Below, in pieces: positions 38,476 through 48,322 of a DNA stretch of 64,000 bases; within the stretch, counting starts at the first letter, position 1; each line of letters opens with the position of its first letter. The notes below the pieces were generated by a model. The model saw only the letters and a program-made list of their open reading frames with translations, made no database searches and had not been told where the DNA came from. This DNA is from Rhodoferax sp. AJA081-3 (GTDB lineage: Bacteria > Pseudomonadota > Gammaproteobacteria > Burkholderiales > Burkholderiaceae_C): positions 310,001 to 374,000 of the forward strand of contig NZ_CP059068.1 in the NCBI RefSeq assembly GCF_017798165.1, read 5' to 3'. Made by a program: the position numbers and the translations under genes.

Positions 38476-39876
38476 ATTTTCTTTGAAGAAGCACATGGTA
38501 TTGCGGCCTTTGGCCTTGGCTTCGTACATGGCCAGGTCGGCTTGTTTGAGCAGTTCGGCTCCGTCTAATGCATGGCCCATGAAGAGCGTAGCGCCAATGC
38601 TGGGCGTGATACGGTGCACCACATCCTTGAGCAGGTAGGGTTCGTTCAGGCTGGCCAGGATTTTGTGCCCCACCGTGCTGGCGTGTAATTTGGCATCGTC
38701 GACCGAGCCGCTCAGGTTCTGGATCAGCAGCACAAATTCATCTCCGCCCAGACGGGCCACCGTGTCCACGGCGCGTATGCAGTGGACCAGGCGCTGCGCG
38801 ACCTCTTGCAGCATCAGGTCACCCACGTCGTGGCCAAAGGAATCATTTAGCGCCTTGAACTTGTCCAGGTCCAGAAACAGCAGGGCGCCATGGGTCTGGT
38901 TGCGTTGGCTGGCCGCCAGTGCGGTCTCCAGCCGGTCGATCAGCATGCGCCGGTTGGGCAGACCGGTCAGCGTGTCGTGGAAGGCCAGGTGTTCGATCGC
39001 TTTGAGCGTGGATTGCAACTCAGCCTGTGTGGCCAGCAGCTCGCCTTCTACCCGTTTGCGTTTGGAGATATCCATCAGCGTGCCCACCATGCGCAGGGGT
39101 TTGCCGCTGTCGCTGACCTGCACCACCTTGCCCCGGTTGCCCAGCCACACCCAATGGCCCGCCATGTGGCGTGCGCGGTACTCCGCTTCGTACGCTGGCA
39201 GATCGCCGCTCAGGTGCGCGCGCATGGCATCCAGCGTGCCGGGCAGGTCGTCGGGGTGTATCAGGTGGCCCCAAGCGCGCCCGTGTGTACTCTCGGCCGG
39301 CTCGCGGCCCAGCATGGCGCAGGAGCGCTCGTCCAGGTAGTAGCCTTTTTCCACGCTGAGGTCATGGTCCCAGCGGCCCAGGTCGGCGCCCATCAACGCC
39401 AGCTCCAGTTGTTCGGTGGCGTCGCGCAGTCGGGCTTCGGTGTCTTTGCGGGCCTGGATATTGCGGCCCATGCCCAGCACGCCAATGATGTTGCCGTTGG
39501 CGTCACGCATGGGGGTTTTGATGACCTCGTAAACGCTGGGGTCGTTATGCTGGGCGGATGGCATGGTGCCTTCCAGCGTCAGCGATTGCCCGGTCTGGAT
39601 GACGATGCGGTCGGCTCTGAGGAATTCTTCCGCGAGTGCCTTGCCAAACCAATGGGCATCGTCGGTACCCACGATCTGCGCGGTGGTGGCACCCACGTGC
39701 TCCGCAAAGGCGGCGTTGCAGGCCAGGTGTATGCCGTGGGTGTCTTTGAGCCAGATGCGGTCGGGAATGGTCTCCAGCAGGTTGCGCAACAGGTTCTCGC
39801 TGAGCTGCAGCGCCAGGGTCGCAGCGTCGTTGTTGTGCAAGCGTTCCAGGGGCTGGGAAGGATCGTCGATGGCCAT
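38467..39876 (-). CDS. Soluble PAS-PAS-GGDEF diguanylate cyclase
   Basis: The 469-residue protein has no membrane segment. An N-terminal PAS domain (LLETIPDRIWLKDTHGIHLA) and a second PAS/PAC region (GRWDHDLSVEKGYYLDE to DISKRKRVEGE) precede a GGDEF domain. The active motif RLGGDEF is intact and RAVD five residues before it fits the inhibitory site, so it likely makes cyclic-di-GMP. The start is 19 bp after the aotP stop on the same strand, so it may be read with the amino acid transporter. Its C-terminus and stop come from copy D of the 49-nt repeat. Confidence 0.92.
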   Translation of the reverse strand: MAIDDPSQPLERLHNNDAATLALQLSENLLRNLLETIPDRIWLKDTHGIHLACNAAFAEHVGATTAQIVGTDDAHWFGKALAEEFLRADRIVIQTGQSLTLEGTMPSAQHNDPSVYEVIKTPMRDANGNIIGVLGMGRNIQARKDTEARLRDATEQLELALMGADLGRWDHDLSVEKGYYLDERSCAMLGREPAESTHGRAWGHLIHPDDLPGTLDAMRAHLSGDLPAYEAEYRARHMAGHWVWLGNRGKVVQVSDSGKPLRMVGTLMDISKRKRVEGELLATQAELQSTLKAIEHLAFHDTLTGLPNRRMLIDRLETALAASQRNQTHGALLFLDLDKFKALNDSFGHDVGDLMLQEVAQRLVHCIRAVDTVARLGGDEFVLLIQNLSGSVDDAKLHASTVGHKILASLNEPYLLKDVVHRITPSIGATLFMGHALDGAELLKQADLAMYEAKAKGRNTMCFFKENGL

Positions 39877-39895
39877 GTTGCGGACCCCGCGCCTC

Positions 39896-40672
39896 TTACT
39901 TGAGGCTGCCCGACAAAAACTGCTGCAGGCGTTCGCTCTTGGGTGCGGCCAGCACCGTGGCGGGGTGGCCCTGTTCCTCGATAAGGCCCTTGTGCAAAAA
40001 GATCAGGTGTTTGGAGACTTCCCGGGCAAAACCCATCTCGTGGGTGACCACGACCATGGTGCGGCCTTCCTGTGCCAGGTTTTGCATGACCTTGAGCACC
40101 TCGGACACCAGCTCGGGGTCCAGCGCGCTGGTGGGCTCGTCAAACAGCATCACCTCCGGCTCCATGGCCAGCGCCCTGGCAATCGCCACGCGTTGTTGCT
40201 GGCCGCCGCTCAGGTGGGCGGGGTAGCTGTCTTCCTTGCCGGGCAGGCCTACCTTGGCCAGGTATTTGCGCGCGGTTTCTATGGCCTGTTCCTTGGGCAC
40301 ACCCAGCACATGCACGGGCGCCTCGATGATGTTTTGCAACACCGTCATGTGGGCCCAGAGGTTGAAGTGCTGGAACACCATGGCCAATTTTGTGCGCAGG
40401 CGGGCCAGTTGCGTTGGGTCGGCCGCGCCCAGTTCGCCGTTGGATTGTTTGACCAGGTTCAGCGCTTCGCCCGCGACGGCAATGCTGCCTTCGTGCGGCT
40501 TTTCCAGCAGGTTGATGCAGCGCAAAAACGTGCTCTTGCCGGAGCCGGAGCTGCCAATGATGCTGATGACATCACCCGCGTGGGCCGAGAGTGATACGCC
40601 CTTGAGCACCTCGTTGGTGCCAAAACGCTTGTGGATGTTGTCGACGTGGAGTTTGAGTGCTGGAGGTGTCAT
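39896..40672 (-). CDS. aotP: ATPase of a basic amino acid ABC transporter
   Basis: HisP/AotP-type ATPase of 258 aa. Walker A is [10 protein letters not shown], the Q-loop MVFQHFNLW, the signature [15 protein letters not shown], and Walker [13 protein letters not shown]. The start ATG is at 40670-40672; codons upstream are not conserved. Gene order J-Q-M-O-P in this operon is the same as the arginine/ornithine system of Pseudomonas aeruginosa, which is the basis for the symbol. Confidence 0.92.
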   Translation of the reverse strand: MTPPALKLHVDNIHKRFGTNEVLKGVSLSAHAGDVISIIGSSGSGKSTFLRCINLLEKPHEGSIAVAGEALNLVKQSNGELGAADPTQLARLRTKLAMVFQHFNLWAHMTVLQNIIEAPVHVLGVPKEQAIETARKYLAKVGLPGKEDSYPAHLSGGQQQRVAIARALAMEPEVMLFDEPTSALDPELVSEVLKVMQNLAQEGRTMVVVTHEMGFAREVSKHLIFLHKGLIEEQGHPATVLAAPKSERLQQFLSGSLK

Positions 40673-40679
40673 AGAAAAT

Positions 40680-41813
40680 TTAAGCGCCCAGCAGCTCGCC
40701 GGTCTTGAAGGCCTTAGCGCCGGCAATCTTGCCCAGCTCGCCACCGGCCGTTACATAACGATCACGCACACGCGCATACAGCGGGCCGGCTACACCGGCC
40801 AGTACACGCTGGCTGTGGTTGGCAATGGGGTCGATCACTTCAGCCACTAGGTCGCCGACTTGCAGGATTTGCCCCGGCTGCGCGGCAAACACCACAACGC
40901 CGGGCGAGGGTGCTACCAGGGTTTCGGACCCGGCCAAAGGTGTTGCCTGGCACCGCGCCGGCGGCACCACGGGCGGCTGCGCACAGGCAAGCACCTGCAG
41001 ATGTTGCAGGTAGGACAACAGGGCCTGTGCATCGGTTTGCGCCAGTGCATGGCTGACATCGGTCTCGCCGCGCAGTTCAATGGTGGTGCTGCAGCAGCCT
41101 TGAGGCAACGGGGCGGGGTTGCCGGCTGAGGCCAGGTTGTCGGCCAACCGCCACCAGACCCCGGACAGGCACTCGTCAAACGGGCCACTTCCAGAATTCT
41201 TGGCCAGCAACACGGCCTGGCATTGCAAAAAGCGCGTCAGCGGCTCAAACCGCGGCCAGCAGGCTTCTTCGGTGTAGAAGTGCATGACGGACTCACAATC
41301 GCAGTGCAGGTCCAGCACAAAGTCGGCGTCATGGGACAGGCTCAGCAGGCGGTGGCGCAGGCTTTGCAGTTCAGTGTCGGGTTTCCAGTCCTGCTGGAGG
41401 TAATGGCCTATAGCGCTGCGCACGGTTTTCACGTTCGTTGCTGCGTCGGCAACCATAGTGTCTTGCACCACCGGCCAGACAACCTTGGCCAGGTCGGGGT
41501 AATGGCGGTTGAAGTTTTCCGACGTGTCCAGGTCGAAGCGGCCCATGGCTTTGTGGTCCACGCGCTGGGCCAGGCCAATGGGATTGGCCACGGGCACCAG
41601 CACGACTTCACCCAGCACTTGACCGGCGGCGTCTGCGGCTTCCAGTAGGGCGCGCAAATGGTGGGCGACCAGCATGCCCGGCAATTCTTCAGCATGCAGG
41701 CTGGCCTGGATGTAGACCTTGGGGCCGCGCCCCGGTGTTCCAAAGTGGAAGCTGGTCAGCGTCTTGTGGCTGCCCAGGCTGGGGGATAACAGAGGATGGT
41801 CTATGCGTTGCAT
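40680..41813 (-). CDS. aotO: AotO-like protein of the succinylglutamate desuccinylase / aspartoacylase family
   Basis: The 377-residue protein is related to zinc carboxypeptidase-like deacylases. The HxxE zinc motif reads [10 protein letters not shown] near residue 40, with [21 protein letters not shown] and a later DLHCD as further zinc-site candidates. The C-terminal part ([20 protein letters not shown]) is a beta-rich domain. In P. aeruginosa a relative lies at this place in aotJQMOP but is not known to be needed for transport. It may hydrolyse an N-acyl amino acid or peptide. It follows a strong intercistronic hairpin. Confidence 0.88.
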   Translation of the reverse strand: MQRIDHPLLSPSLGSHKTLTSFHFGTPGRGPKVYIQASLHAEELPGMLVAHHLRALLEAADAAGQVLGEVVLVPVANPIGLAQRVDHKAMGRFDLDTSENFNRHYPDLAKVVWPVVQDTMVADAATNVKTVRSAIGHYLQQDWKPDTELQSLRHRLLSLSHDADFVLDLHCDCESVMHFYTEEACWPRFEPLTRFLQCQAVLLAKNSGSGPFDECLSGVWWRLADNLASAGNPAPLPQGCCSTTIELRGETDVSHALAQTDAQALLSYLQHLQVLACAQPPVVPPARCQATPLAGSETLVAPSPGVVVFAAQPGQILQVGDLVAEVIDPIANHSQRVLAGVAGPLYARVRDRYVTAGGELGKIAGAKAFKTGELLGA

Positions 41814-41825
41814 TTCTAATCAGTT

Positions 41826-41855
41826 TGGGACAGAGCTGCGCTGCGGTCTGTCCCA
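41826..41855 (-). promoter_or_regulatory. Intercistronic hairpin between aotM and aotO
   Basis: Perfect 9-bp arms TGGGACAGA (41826-41834) and TCTGTCCCA (41847-41855) with a 12-nt loop and no T-run. It could protect the aotJQM message end or lower expression of aotOP; the role is inference. Confidence 0.6.
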
Positions 41856-41863
41856 CAAGGTTA

Positions 41864-42577
41864 TCAGTTTGTTCTTGGCGCCAGATAGGCCAGCAAATGC
41901 CGTTCACCCAGCTTGAACAGGCCAATCAGGCAGAACGAGGCCACCAGGTAGATAGCCGCGGCAGCCAGATAGGCTTCAAACGGCAGGTAGTACTGGGAAT
42001 AAATACTGCTGGCCGCGGCGGTCACGTCTACTAATGACGGCACGGCGCTGGCCAGGCTGGTGGCGTGCAACATCATGACCACTTCGTTGCTGTAGGCGGG
42101 CAGGGTGCGGCGCAACGCGCTGGGCAAAACAATACGCAGCATGACCTGGAAGCGGCCCATGCCATAGGCCTGTGCGGCTTCTATCTCGCCCGCACTGGTT
42201 TCGCGGATGGCGCCTGCCAGCATCTCGGCGGTGTAAGCGGCCGTGTTGAGTGCAAAGGCCAGTAGCGCGCAAAAGAATGGTTCCTTGAAGTGTGTCCACG
42301 GCCACACGTCGTCCCAGCGCGCCTGGATCCATTCCAGTTGGCCCAACCCGTAGTAGATCAGGTAGACCTGAATCAGCAGTGGTGTGCCGCGTATCACATA
42401 GGTGTAAGAGGCCACCAGCCAGCGCAGCGGCGCCCAAGGCCCGGTCAACAGCAGCGCAAACACCAGCGCCAGCACCGAGCCCACAGCCAGCGACGCAAAC
42501 AGCAGTGTCAGCGTGGTGGCAATGCCGGTGCCAAACAGCGCAAGGTTTTGCGCCTCAAAGATCACTGCAAAGTTCAT
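41864..42577 (-). CDS. aotM: Basic amino acid ABC transporter permease (HisM/AotM type)
   Basis: The 237-residue permease has about five helices. The family sequence GTPLLIQVYLIYYGL near residue 90 and the EAA loop EIEAAQAYGMGRFQVMLRIV are clear. It abuts the previous permease gene (stop and start adjacent), forming the second half of the channel. Confidence 0.92.
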   Translation of the reverse strand: MNFAVIFEAQNLALFGTGIATTLTLLFASLAVGSVLALVFALLLTGPWAPLRWLVASYTYVIRGTPLLIQVYLIYYGLGQLEWIQARWDDVWPWTHFKEPFFCALLAFALNTAAYTAEMLAGAIRETSAGEIEAAQAYGMGRFQVMLRIVLPSALRRTLPAYSNEVVMMLHATSLASAVPSLVDVTAAASSIYSQYYLPFEAYLAAAAIYLVASFCLIGLFKLGERHLLAYLAPRTN

Positions 42578-43264
42578 TTACAGCGTCCCCCGCTTGGTGC
42601 CCAGGCTGAAGCGGGCATTGAGCCTGCGCAACACGAACAGCGAAACCGTGGTGTAGAGCAAAAACAGGCCCGCTGTGAACAAAAAGAACATAAACGGTGA
42701 GCGTGTTGCCGCGCTGGCTTGTTTGGCGGCGTAGGTCATCTCTTGCAGGCCGATCAGGCTGACCAATGCCGTGGCCTTGATCAGCACCAGCCAGTTGTTG
42801 GTAAAACCGGGCAGTGCGTAACGAACCATCTGCGGCGCGGTGATGCGAAAAAACGTCTGGGTGCGGCCCATGCCGAAGGCCCAGGCAGCTTCGGCCTGGC
42901 CTTTGGGGATGGACAACATCGCACCTCTAAAGGTCTCGGTCATGTAGGCGCCGTAGATAAAACCCAGCGTGAGCACACCGGCCACAAAGGGGTTGATGTC
43001 CACCGTGGCCTCGCTGCCCATCCACTCCAACGCATTGTTCAGGCCAATGGTGCCGCCGTAAAAGATCAGCAGCATCAGCACCAGGTCGGGTATGCCGCGG
43101 ATGACGGTGGTGTAGGCCGTGGCCAGCCCCACCCAGACCGGTCGGCCCGATAACTTGGCACCGGCGCCCAGCAGGCCCAGCGCGATGGATACCAGCAGGG
43201 CCGCAACCGAAACCCCAACGGTCAGTACCGCGCCCTGCAAAATGGCCGAGACATAGGCGCTCAT
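42578..43264 (-). CDS. aotQ: Basic amino acid ABC transporter permease (HisQ/AotQ type)
   Basis: The 228-residue permease shows the polar amino acid permease sequence TVIRGIPDLVLMLLIFYGG and the EAA loop QAEAAWAFGMGRTQTFFRIT. The start ATG is at 43262-43264, four bases after the binding-protein stop; residues encoded upstream in the same frame are not permease-like. It works as a heterodimer with AotM. Confidence 0.92.
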   Translation of the reverse strand: MSAYVSAILQGAVLTVGVSVAALLVSIALGLLGAGAKLSGRPVWVGLATAYTTVIRGIPDLVLMLLIFYGGTIGLNNALEWMGSEATVDINPFVAGVLTLGFIYGAYMTETFRGAMLSIPKGQAEAAWAFGMGRTQTFFRITAPQMVRYALPGFTNNWLVLIKATALVSLIGLQEMTYAAKQASAATRSPFMFFLFTAGLFLLYTTVSLFVLRRLNARFSLGTKRGTL

Positions 43265-43268
43265 TCGC

Positions 43269-44033
43269 TCACTTGCCGTAGACGTCAAACTTGAAGTACT
43301 TGTCGTTGATCTTCTTGTAGACGCCGTTGCCACGTATGGTTTTGATGGCGGCGCTCAGCTCGGTCTTGAGTGCGTCCTGGCCCTTGCGCAGGCCAATACC
43401 GGCGCCCGCGCCAAAGTATTTGGGGATAAACAACTCGTCGCCCTTGAGCTCGTAGTCTTTGCCCTCGGGCTTGCCCAAAAAGCCGCCGGTCACTTCCACA
43501 TGGTCGGCCACGGTGCCGTCCAGGCGACCGGCGCGGATGTCCAGGTAGACCTGGTCTTGCGCTTCGTAAGACACCACGTCCACACCCACGGTTTTGAGTT
43601 CACCCAGGGCGTATTTCTCTTGGGTGCTGGCCTTGAGTACGCCAATTTTCTTGCCCTTCAGGGACGCCGGGCCGGTGTAGTTGAAGGCCTTCTTGGTCAC
43701 CACACGGCTGGGGGTGTTGTAGTACTTGTCGGTGAAGTCGATCTGCTTCATGCGGTCTTCGGTGATCGACATCGAGCTGATGATGACGTCGTACTTGCGG
43801 GCCATCAGGCCGGGAATCATGCTGTCCCAGCTTTGTTCCACAAACACACACTTGCGTTTGATCTGCTCACACAGCGCATTGGCAATGTCCACGTCAAAAC
43901 CGGCGGGTTTGCCGTCTACCTTGTAGGTGAAGGGCTCGTAGGTGGGGTCGATGGCGACTTTGAGGTCTTTGCCTTGAGCAAAAGACACCGTGCCCAATGC
44001 ACCCAAAACAACAGCCAGCAGTAGTTTCTTCAT
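43269..44033 (-). CDS. aotJ: Periplasmic lysine/arginine/ornithine-type binding protein
   Basis: SBP family 3 protein of 254 aa. The start ATG at 44031-44033 lies behind GAGGATGA and gives a Sec signal (MKKLLLAVVLGALGTVSFAQ). The mature part has YEPFTYKVDGKPAGFDVDIA, then ISSMSITEDRMKQIDFTDKY, which is typical of the Lao/His/Arg-binding group. It heads the operon, divergent from the YgiQ gene. The 137-bp gap contains AT-rich stretches, but I cannot define the promoter. Confidence 0.93.
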   Translation of the reverse strand: MKKLLLAVVLGALGTVSFAQGKDLKVAIDPTYEPFTYKVDGKPAGFDVDIANALCEQIKRKCVFVEQSWDSMIPGLMARKYDVIISSMSITEDRMKQIDFTDKYYNTPSRVVTKKAFNYTGPASLKGKKIGVLKASTQEKYALGELKTVGVDVVSYEAQDQVYLDIRAGRLDGTVADHVEVTGGFLGKPEGKDYELKGDELFIPKYFGAGAGIGLRKGQDALKTELSAAIKTIRGNGVYKKINDKYFKFDVYGK

Positions 44034-44170
44034 CGATTCATCCTCGAATAAGCAAAATTTCATTCTACGGGCTGTGCCCCACCCAATTTGCCGGGGTTTT
44101 CAGCAGGTGAACCTTTAGGGTGCGCTGTTGGGCATAAAACCTTAAAATAGGGGGTTACCCCGAAAGCACC

Positions 44171-46597
44171 ATGAACGCCCCAGTCGACGTCTCCTTTTTC
44201 GCGCGCGCCGCAAAGCCGCTGACCAGCTACCGCAAGTACTGGGCCGCACGCTTCGGCACGGCACCCATTTTGCCCATGAGCCGGGCCGAAATGGAGAAGC
44301 TCGGCTGGGACAGCTGCGACATCGTTCTGGTCACCGGCGACGCCTATGTGGACCACCCCAGCTTTGGCATGGCGGTCATCGGCCGTATGCTGGAGGCCCA
44401 GGGTTTTCGGGTGGGCATCATCGCCCAGCCCGACTGGACCAGTGCCGAGGCCTTCAAGGCCCTGGGCAAGCCCAACCTGTTTTGGGGCGTGACCAGCGGC
44501 AACATGGATTCCATGATCAACCGCTACACCGCCGACCGCAAGATCCGCAGTGACGACGCCTACACCCCCGGTGACGTGGGCGGCAAACGCCCCGACCGCG
44601 CGGCCATTGTCTATAGCCAGCGTTGCCGCGAAGCGTTCAAGGACGTGCCGATTGTGCTGGGTGGCATTGAAGGCAGCCTGCGCCGCATCGCCCATTACGA
44701 CTATTGGAGCGACAAAGTGCGCCGCTCTATCGTGGTGGACGCCAAATGTGACCTGCTGCTGTATGGCAATGCTGAACGCGCCATTGTCGAAATCGCCCAC
44801 CGCCTGGCGGCCAAGGAGCCTGTCGAAAAAATCACCGATGTGCGCGGCACCGCCTTTGTGCGCCGCCCGGACGACGAGACCGGCAAGGGCTGGATCGAGA
44901 TCAACTCCACCAGCGTGGACGCGCCGGGCCGGGTGGAATCCCACATCAACCCCTATATGACCACCTCCGAGCAGGCGGCAGAGCAGGGCAGCACCTGTGC
45001 CAAGGAAGATGCCGAAAAGGATGGTACTGCAAGTGCTATTAAAATAGTAACATCTGTGTCAACATCCGCGGGGGCTACAGGCCAAAATGGCTTAAATACT
45101 CCGCCGGTCAACGACAGCATCAAGCCGCTGACCTTTGTGCCCAACCCCAACCTCCAGCCCAAGCTGCACGGCCTGGGCAGCTACAAGGTTCCGCCCCGCG
45201 ACCGCTCGGTCATCCGTCTGCCCAGCTATGAGCAGGTGCGCTCCGACCCCATCCTCTACGCCCACGCCAACCGCGTGCTGCACCTGGAGACCAACCCTGG
45301 CAATGCCCGCGCGCTGGTGCAGGCCCATGGCGAAGGCGTCACCGCACGCGACGTGTGGATCACGCCGCCACCCATCCCGCTGACCACGGCCGAAATGGAC
45401 TTTGTGTTCGATTTGCCCTACGCCCGCAGTCCCCACCCCAGCTATGCGGACGAAAACGGCAGCCACGACCACGCGACCAAGATCCCGGCTTGGGAAATGA
45501 TCCGGTTCAGCGTCAACATCATGCGCGGCTGCTTCGGCGGTTGCACCTTCTGCTCGATCACCGAGCATGAGGGCCGGATCATCCAGAGCCGCTCCGAAGA
45601 ATCCATCATCAAGGAAGTGGAAGACATCCGCGACAAGGTCAAGGGTTTCACCGGCACCATTTCCGACCTGGGTGGCCCCACGGCCAATATGTACCGCCTG
45701 GGCTGCAAGAGCCCCGAGATTGAAGCCGCCTGCCGCAAGCCCAGCTGCGTCTACCCCGGTATCTGCCAGAACCTGACCACGGACCACGGCCCGCTGATCA
45801 AGATCTACCGCCGTGCCCGTGCGCTCAAAGGCGTCAAGAAAATCCTGATTGGCTCCGGCCTGCGCTACGACCTGGCGGTCAAGAGCCCCGAATACGTCAA
45901 GGAACTGGTGCAGCACCATGTGGGTGGCTACCTCAAGATTGCGCCTGAGCACACCGAGCAGGGCCCGCTGACCAAGATGATGAAGCCCGGCATCGGCAGC
46001 TATGACAAGTTCAAGACCCTGTTTGAAAAGTTCAGCGCCGAGGTTGGCAAGAAGCAGTTTTTGATTCCCTACTTCATCGCCGCCCACCCCGGCACCACGG
46101 ATGAAGACATGATGAACCTGGCCATCTGGCTCAAGAAGAACGGTTTTCGCGCCGACCAGGTACAAACCTTCTACCCCAGCCCCATGGCCACGGCCACGGC
46201 GATGTACCACAGCGGACGCAACACCTTGCGCAAGGTGCACCGCACAGCCGAGAGTGATGACGAGACGGTGGACATCGTGCGCGGTGAAAAACGCCGCCGC
46301 CTGCACAAGGCGTTTTTGCGCTACCACGATCCCAACAACTGGCCGCTGTTGCGCGAGGCCTTGAAGGCCATGGGCCGTGCCGACCTGGTCGGTAACGGCA
46401 AGCACCACCTGATTCCCACCTTCCAGCCGCTGGGTGATGGGGGTTACCAGAGTGCGCGCAAGAAGAATTCGACCGTCGCGCCGGCCAAACCGGTTAAACC
46501 AACCAAGGGCCTGATATTGACCCGCCACACTGGCTTGCCGCCGCGGGTGACGGGCTCTGCAAAACCGTCCTCCAAGCCCGCACGTAAAGGCTCGTAG
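44171..46597 (+). CDS. YgiQ-family radical SAM protein with an in-frame repeat insertion
   Basis: UPF0313 (YgiQ) radical SAM protein of 808 aa, longer than the usual 740. An N-terminal B12-binding-like fold ([20 protein letters not shown]) precedes the radical SAM core, whose cluster motif is [18 protein letters not shown] near residue 460. The conserved C-terminal region with [18 protein letters not shown] follows, then a basic tail. Substrate is unknown. Codons 289-304 come from copy E of the 49-nt repeat, inside a low-complexity linker (residues about 275-320) that has no counterpart I know in family members. A short stop-overlapping hairpin (46595-46616) ends the gene. Confidence 0.9.
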   Translation: MNAPVDVSFFARAAKPLTSYRKYWAARFGTAPILPMSRAEMEKLGWDSCDIVLVTGDAYVDHPSFGMAVIGRMLEAQGFRVGIIAQPDWTSAEAFKALGKPNLFWGVTSGNMDSMINRYTADRKIRSDDAYTPGDVGGKRPDRAAIVYSQRCREAFKDVPIVLGGIEGSLRRIAHYDYWSDKVRRSIVVDAKCDLLLYGNAERAIVEIAHRLAAKEPVEKITDVRGTAFVRRPDDETGKGWIEINSTSVDAPGRVESHINPYMTTSEQAAEQGSTCAKEDAEKDGTASAIKIVTSVSTSAGATGQNGLNTPPVNDSIKPLTFVPNPNLQPKLHGLGSYKVPPRDRSVIRLPSYEQVRSDPILYAHANRVLHLETNPGNARALVQAHGEGVTARDVWITPPPIPLTTAEMDFVFDLPYARSPHPSYADENGSHDHATKIPAWEMIRFSVNIMRGCFGGCTFCSITEHEGRIIQSRSEESIIKEVEDIRDKVKGFTGTISDLGGPTANMYRLGCKSPEIEAACRKPSCVYPGICQNLTTDHGPLIKIYRRARALKGVKKILIGSGLRYDLAVKSPEYVKELVQHHVGGYLKIAPEHTEQGPLTKMMKPGIGSYDKFKTLFEKFSAEVGKKQFLIPYFIAAHPGTTDEDMMNLAIWLKKNGFRADQVQTFYPSPMATATAMYHSGRNTLRKVHRTAESDDETVDIVRGEKRRRLHKAFLRYHDPNNWPLLREALKAMGRADLVGNGKHHLIPTFQPLGDGGYQSARKKNSTVAPAKPVKPTKGLILTRHTGLPPRVTGSAKPSSKPARKGS
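45035..45083 (+). repeat. 49-nt dispersed element, copy E (in frame inside the YgiQ-type gene)
   Basis: GCTAT...GTAAC, 17 nt, then CGGGGGCTACAGGCC, followed by AAAATGGCTTAAA. Read in frame it encodes [16 protein letters not shown] and the tail adds QNGLN. No stop codon arises in this frame. Confidence 0.85.
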
Positions 46598-46646
46598 CGC
46601 TGGCGCGATTGCGCTAGGATGCGGTCTCCAACTGTTGGAGTACGCC

Positions 46647-47414
46647 GTGGCCAATCGCCGTTCCTTCCTACAGACCGCAGCGGCCCTTGGCCTGGGTGTG
46701 GCCTTGCCCGTGTATGCGGCGCCGCCTTTGCGGATGGCCTACTTTGAGACCTACAGCCCCTTGAGTTTTGGGCAGGACGGCCAACTGCGCGGAATCCTGC
46801 TGGACGTGATCCAGGAGGTGGCCGGGCGGCGCTTGGGCCTGGTGGTGGAACACACCGGCTACCCCTGGAACCGCGCCCAGGCCCTGGTTCAAACTGGTGA
46901 GCAGGACGCCATCTGCACCATCGCCACACCCGAGCGGCTGGAGTACGCGGTGGCCGCGCAAGAGCCCGTGGTGTCCGCACCCCGCCGAATCTTTGTGCAC
47001 AAGGACAACACCTTGCTGGCCAAGCTGCAAAAGGTGCGCAATCTGGATGAACTGCACAAACTGAATCCGGTGGTTATTTCTTACCAGGGCAATGGCTGGG
47101 CCAAGGCCAACCTGGGGCACTTCAAGGTAGACAACGGCAGAAACTTTGACAGCGCCGTCAAGATGTTGTTGGCCAACCGTGGCGATGTGATGGTGGACAA
47201 CGCGTTGACCATGCAGTACGCGCTGCAACAGGCACAGGGCAGTAGTGATGTGGTGATGCTGGGTGCGGATCTGGATGAATCCCACTTTCAGCTGCTGGTG
47301 GGCAAAAAATCGCCCCACGTGGGCATGCTGCCGGCATTCGATGCGGCGCTGCGCCAGTTCAAGCGCAGCCCAGATTACGCCAAGGTGCTGCAGAAATACG
47401 GGGTCAAGCTGTAG
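46647..47414 (+). CDS. Tat-exported family 3 solute-binding-like protein (orphan)
   Basis: The 255-residue protein starts at GTG 46647, 6 nt behind GGAG. The N-terminus VANRRSFLQTAAALGLGVAL has a twin-arginine motif (NRRSFLQ) before a hydrophobic stretch and an A-x-A site. The mature part is like weakly conserved amino-acid-type binding proteins (PLSFGQDGQLRGILLDVIQE, and a C-terminal FKRSPDYAKVLQKYG). No transporter genes adjoin, so it may be a sensor or scavenger. Its last codons overlap the convergent hydrolase gene by 11 bp. A TTG at 46635 is a less likely start. Confidence 0.78.
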   Translation: MANRRSFLQTAAALGLGVALPVYAAPPLRMAYFETYSPLSFGQDGQLRGILLDVIQEVAGRRLGLVVEHTGYPWNRAQALVQTGEQDAICTIATPERLEYAVAAQEPVVSAPRRIFVHKDNTLLAKLQKVRNLDELHKLNPVVISYQGNGWAKANLGHFKVDNGRNFDSAVKMLLANRGDVMVDNALTMQYALQQAQGSSDVVMLGADLDESHFQLLVGKKSPHVGMLPAFDAALRQFKRSPDYAKVLQKYGVKL

Positions 47415-48300
47415 CCGCTGCTACGGGCTTTCGGTATTCCCCAAACCAGCCCAACGCGTCTTCCCACAGCGGTTGCGCCTGGCGGCGGAAGTAACCCATG
47501 TGGCCGATGGCGCCCAGGCCGCGGCCCTTGGGGTCAATGTCCACGGCCTGCATGTCGGTGTAGCGGTAGCCGGCCATGAAGGCATCACGTGAGGCGGGCG
47601 GTGCCCACAGGTCGTCCGTGGCATTGGCGGCGACGATGGGGGTGGTCACACCGTCAAACAGGTCTTGCACCTGCAGGCCCATGGCGGGGTCGTCAAAGAA
47701 GTAACGCGGGTAGCTGCACCAGTGTTTCCACTCCTGGTAAACGCCCAACGGCAGGTCTTCACCCATGCCCAGTTTGCTCCAGGGCAGATAACCCTTCCAC
47801 CAGGTCATCAGCGGGCCGATGACGCCCCACATCAGTTTCACTTTCAACTGCTCTAGACCTGGCATCCAGCCATGCCAGCCGGCGCCCGTGGCAAAGGTGT
47901 AGAAGCGGGCGACACGTCGGTGGTTGGGCAGCAGGCCAAAGGCATGGCCGCCAAACGAGTGGCCAATCATGAACAGCGGCACCGAGTCACTGGCCATCAC
48001 ATCCACCGCGGCGCTCAGGTCCTGGCGCGCCCAGTCGAGGTAACGCATGCGAAAACCGCGCAAGGTTTTGGGTTTGGACAGCCCAATGCCGCGGTAATCC
48101 AGCGTCAACGTGGTGTAGCCTTGGGCTGCCGCAAAGGCTGCAAAGTTGCGGTAGAAACCTTGCGGCACGCCGGTAGCACCGGCGACGACCAGGTTGCCAC
48201 GCAAGGGCGCCGTGGCCGCATACCGCAGGGCGGTGATGGCGTAACCGTCATCCGTCTGCAATATGAGGGTTTCGGGTTGGGATGTGTTGGGTTGGGTCAT
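47404..48300 (-). CDS. Alpha/beta hydrolase
   Basis: The 298-residue cytosolic hydrolase has nucleophile elbow GHSFGGHAFG near residue 115 and a final His in GHMGYFRRQ; DYRGIGLS after the third strand is typical. It resembles the group of predicted hydrolases of about 300 aa (COG4757). It is the second gene of a unit with a TetR regulator 22 bp upstream, so it is probably controlled by that repressor. Substrate unknown. Confidence 0.85.
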   Translation of the reverse strand: MTQPNTSQPETLILQTDDGYAITALRYAATAPLRGNLVVAGATGVPQGFYRNFAAFAAAQGYTTLTLDYRGIGLSKPKTLRGFRMRYLDWARQDLSAAVDVMASDSVPLFMIGHSFGGHAFGLLPNHRRVARFYTFATGAGWHGWMPGLEQLKVKLMWGVIGPLMTWWKGYLPWSKLGMGEDLPLGVYQEWKHWCSYPRYFFDDPAMGLQVQDLFDGVTTPIVAANATDDLWAPPASRDAFMAGYRYTDMQAVDIDPKGRGLGAIGHMGYFRRQAQPLWEDALGWFGEYRKPVAAATA

Positions 48301-48322
48301 GGATGTTCTCCAGTGAAAGGGG

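Noticed and set aside
44152..44162. GGGGTTACCCC palindrome upstream of the YgiQ-type gene as an operator
   Set aside because: Short, low-complexity and adjacent to the start codon; no regulator or second copy supports it.
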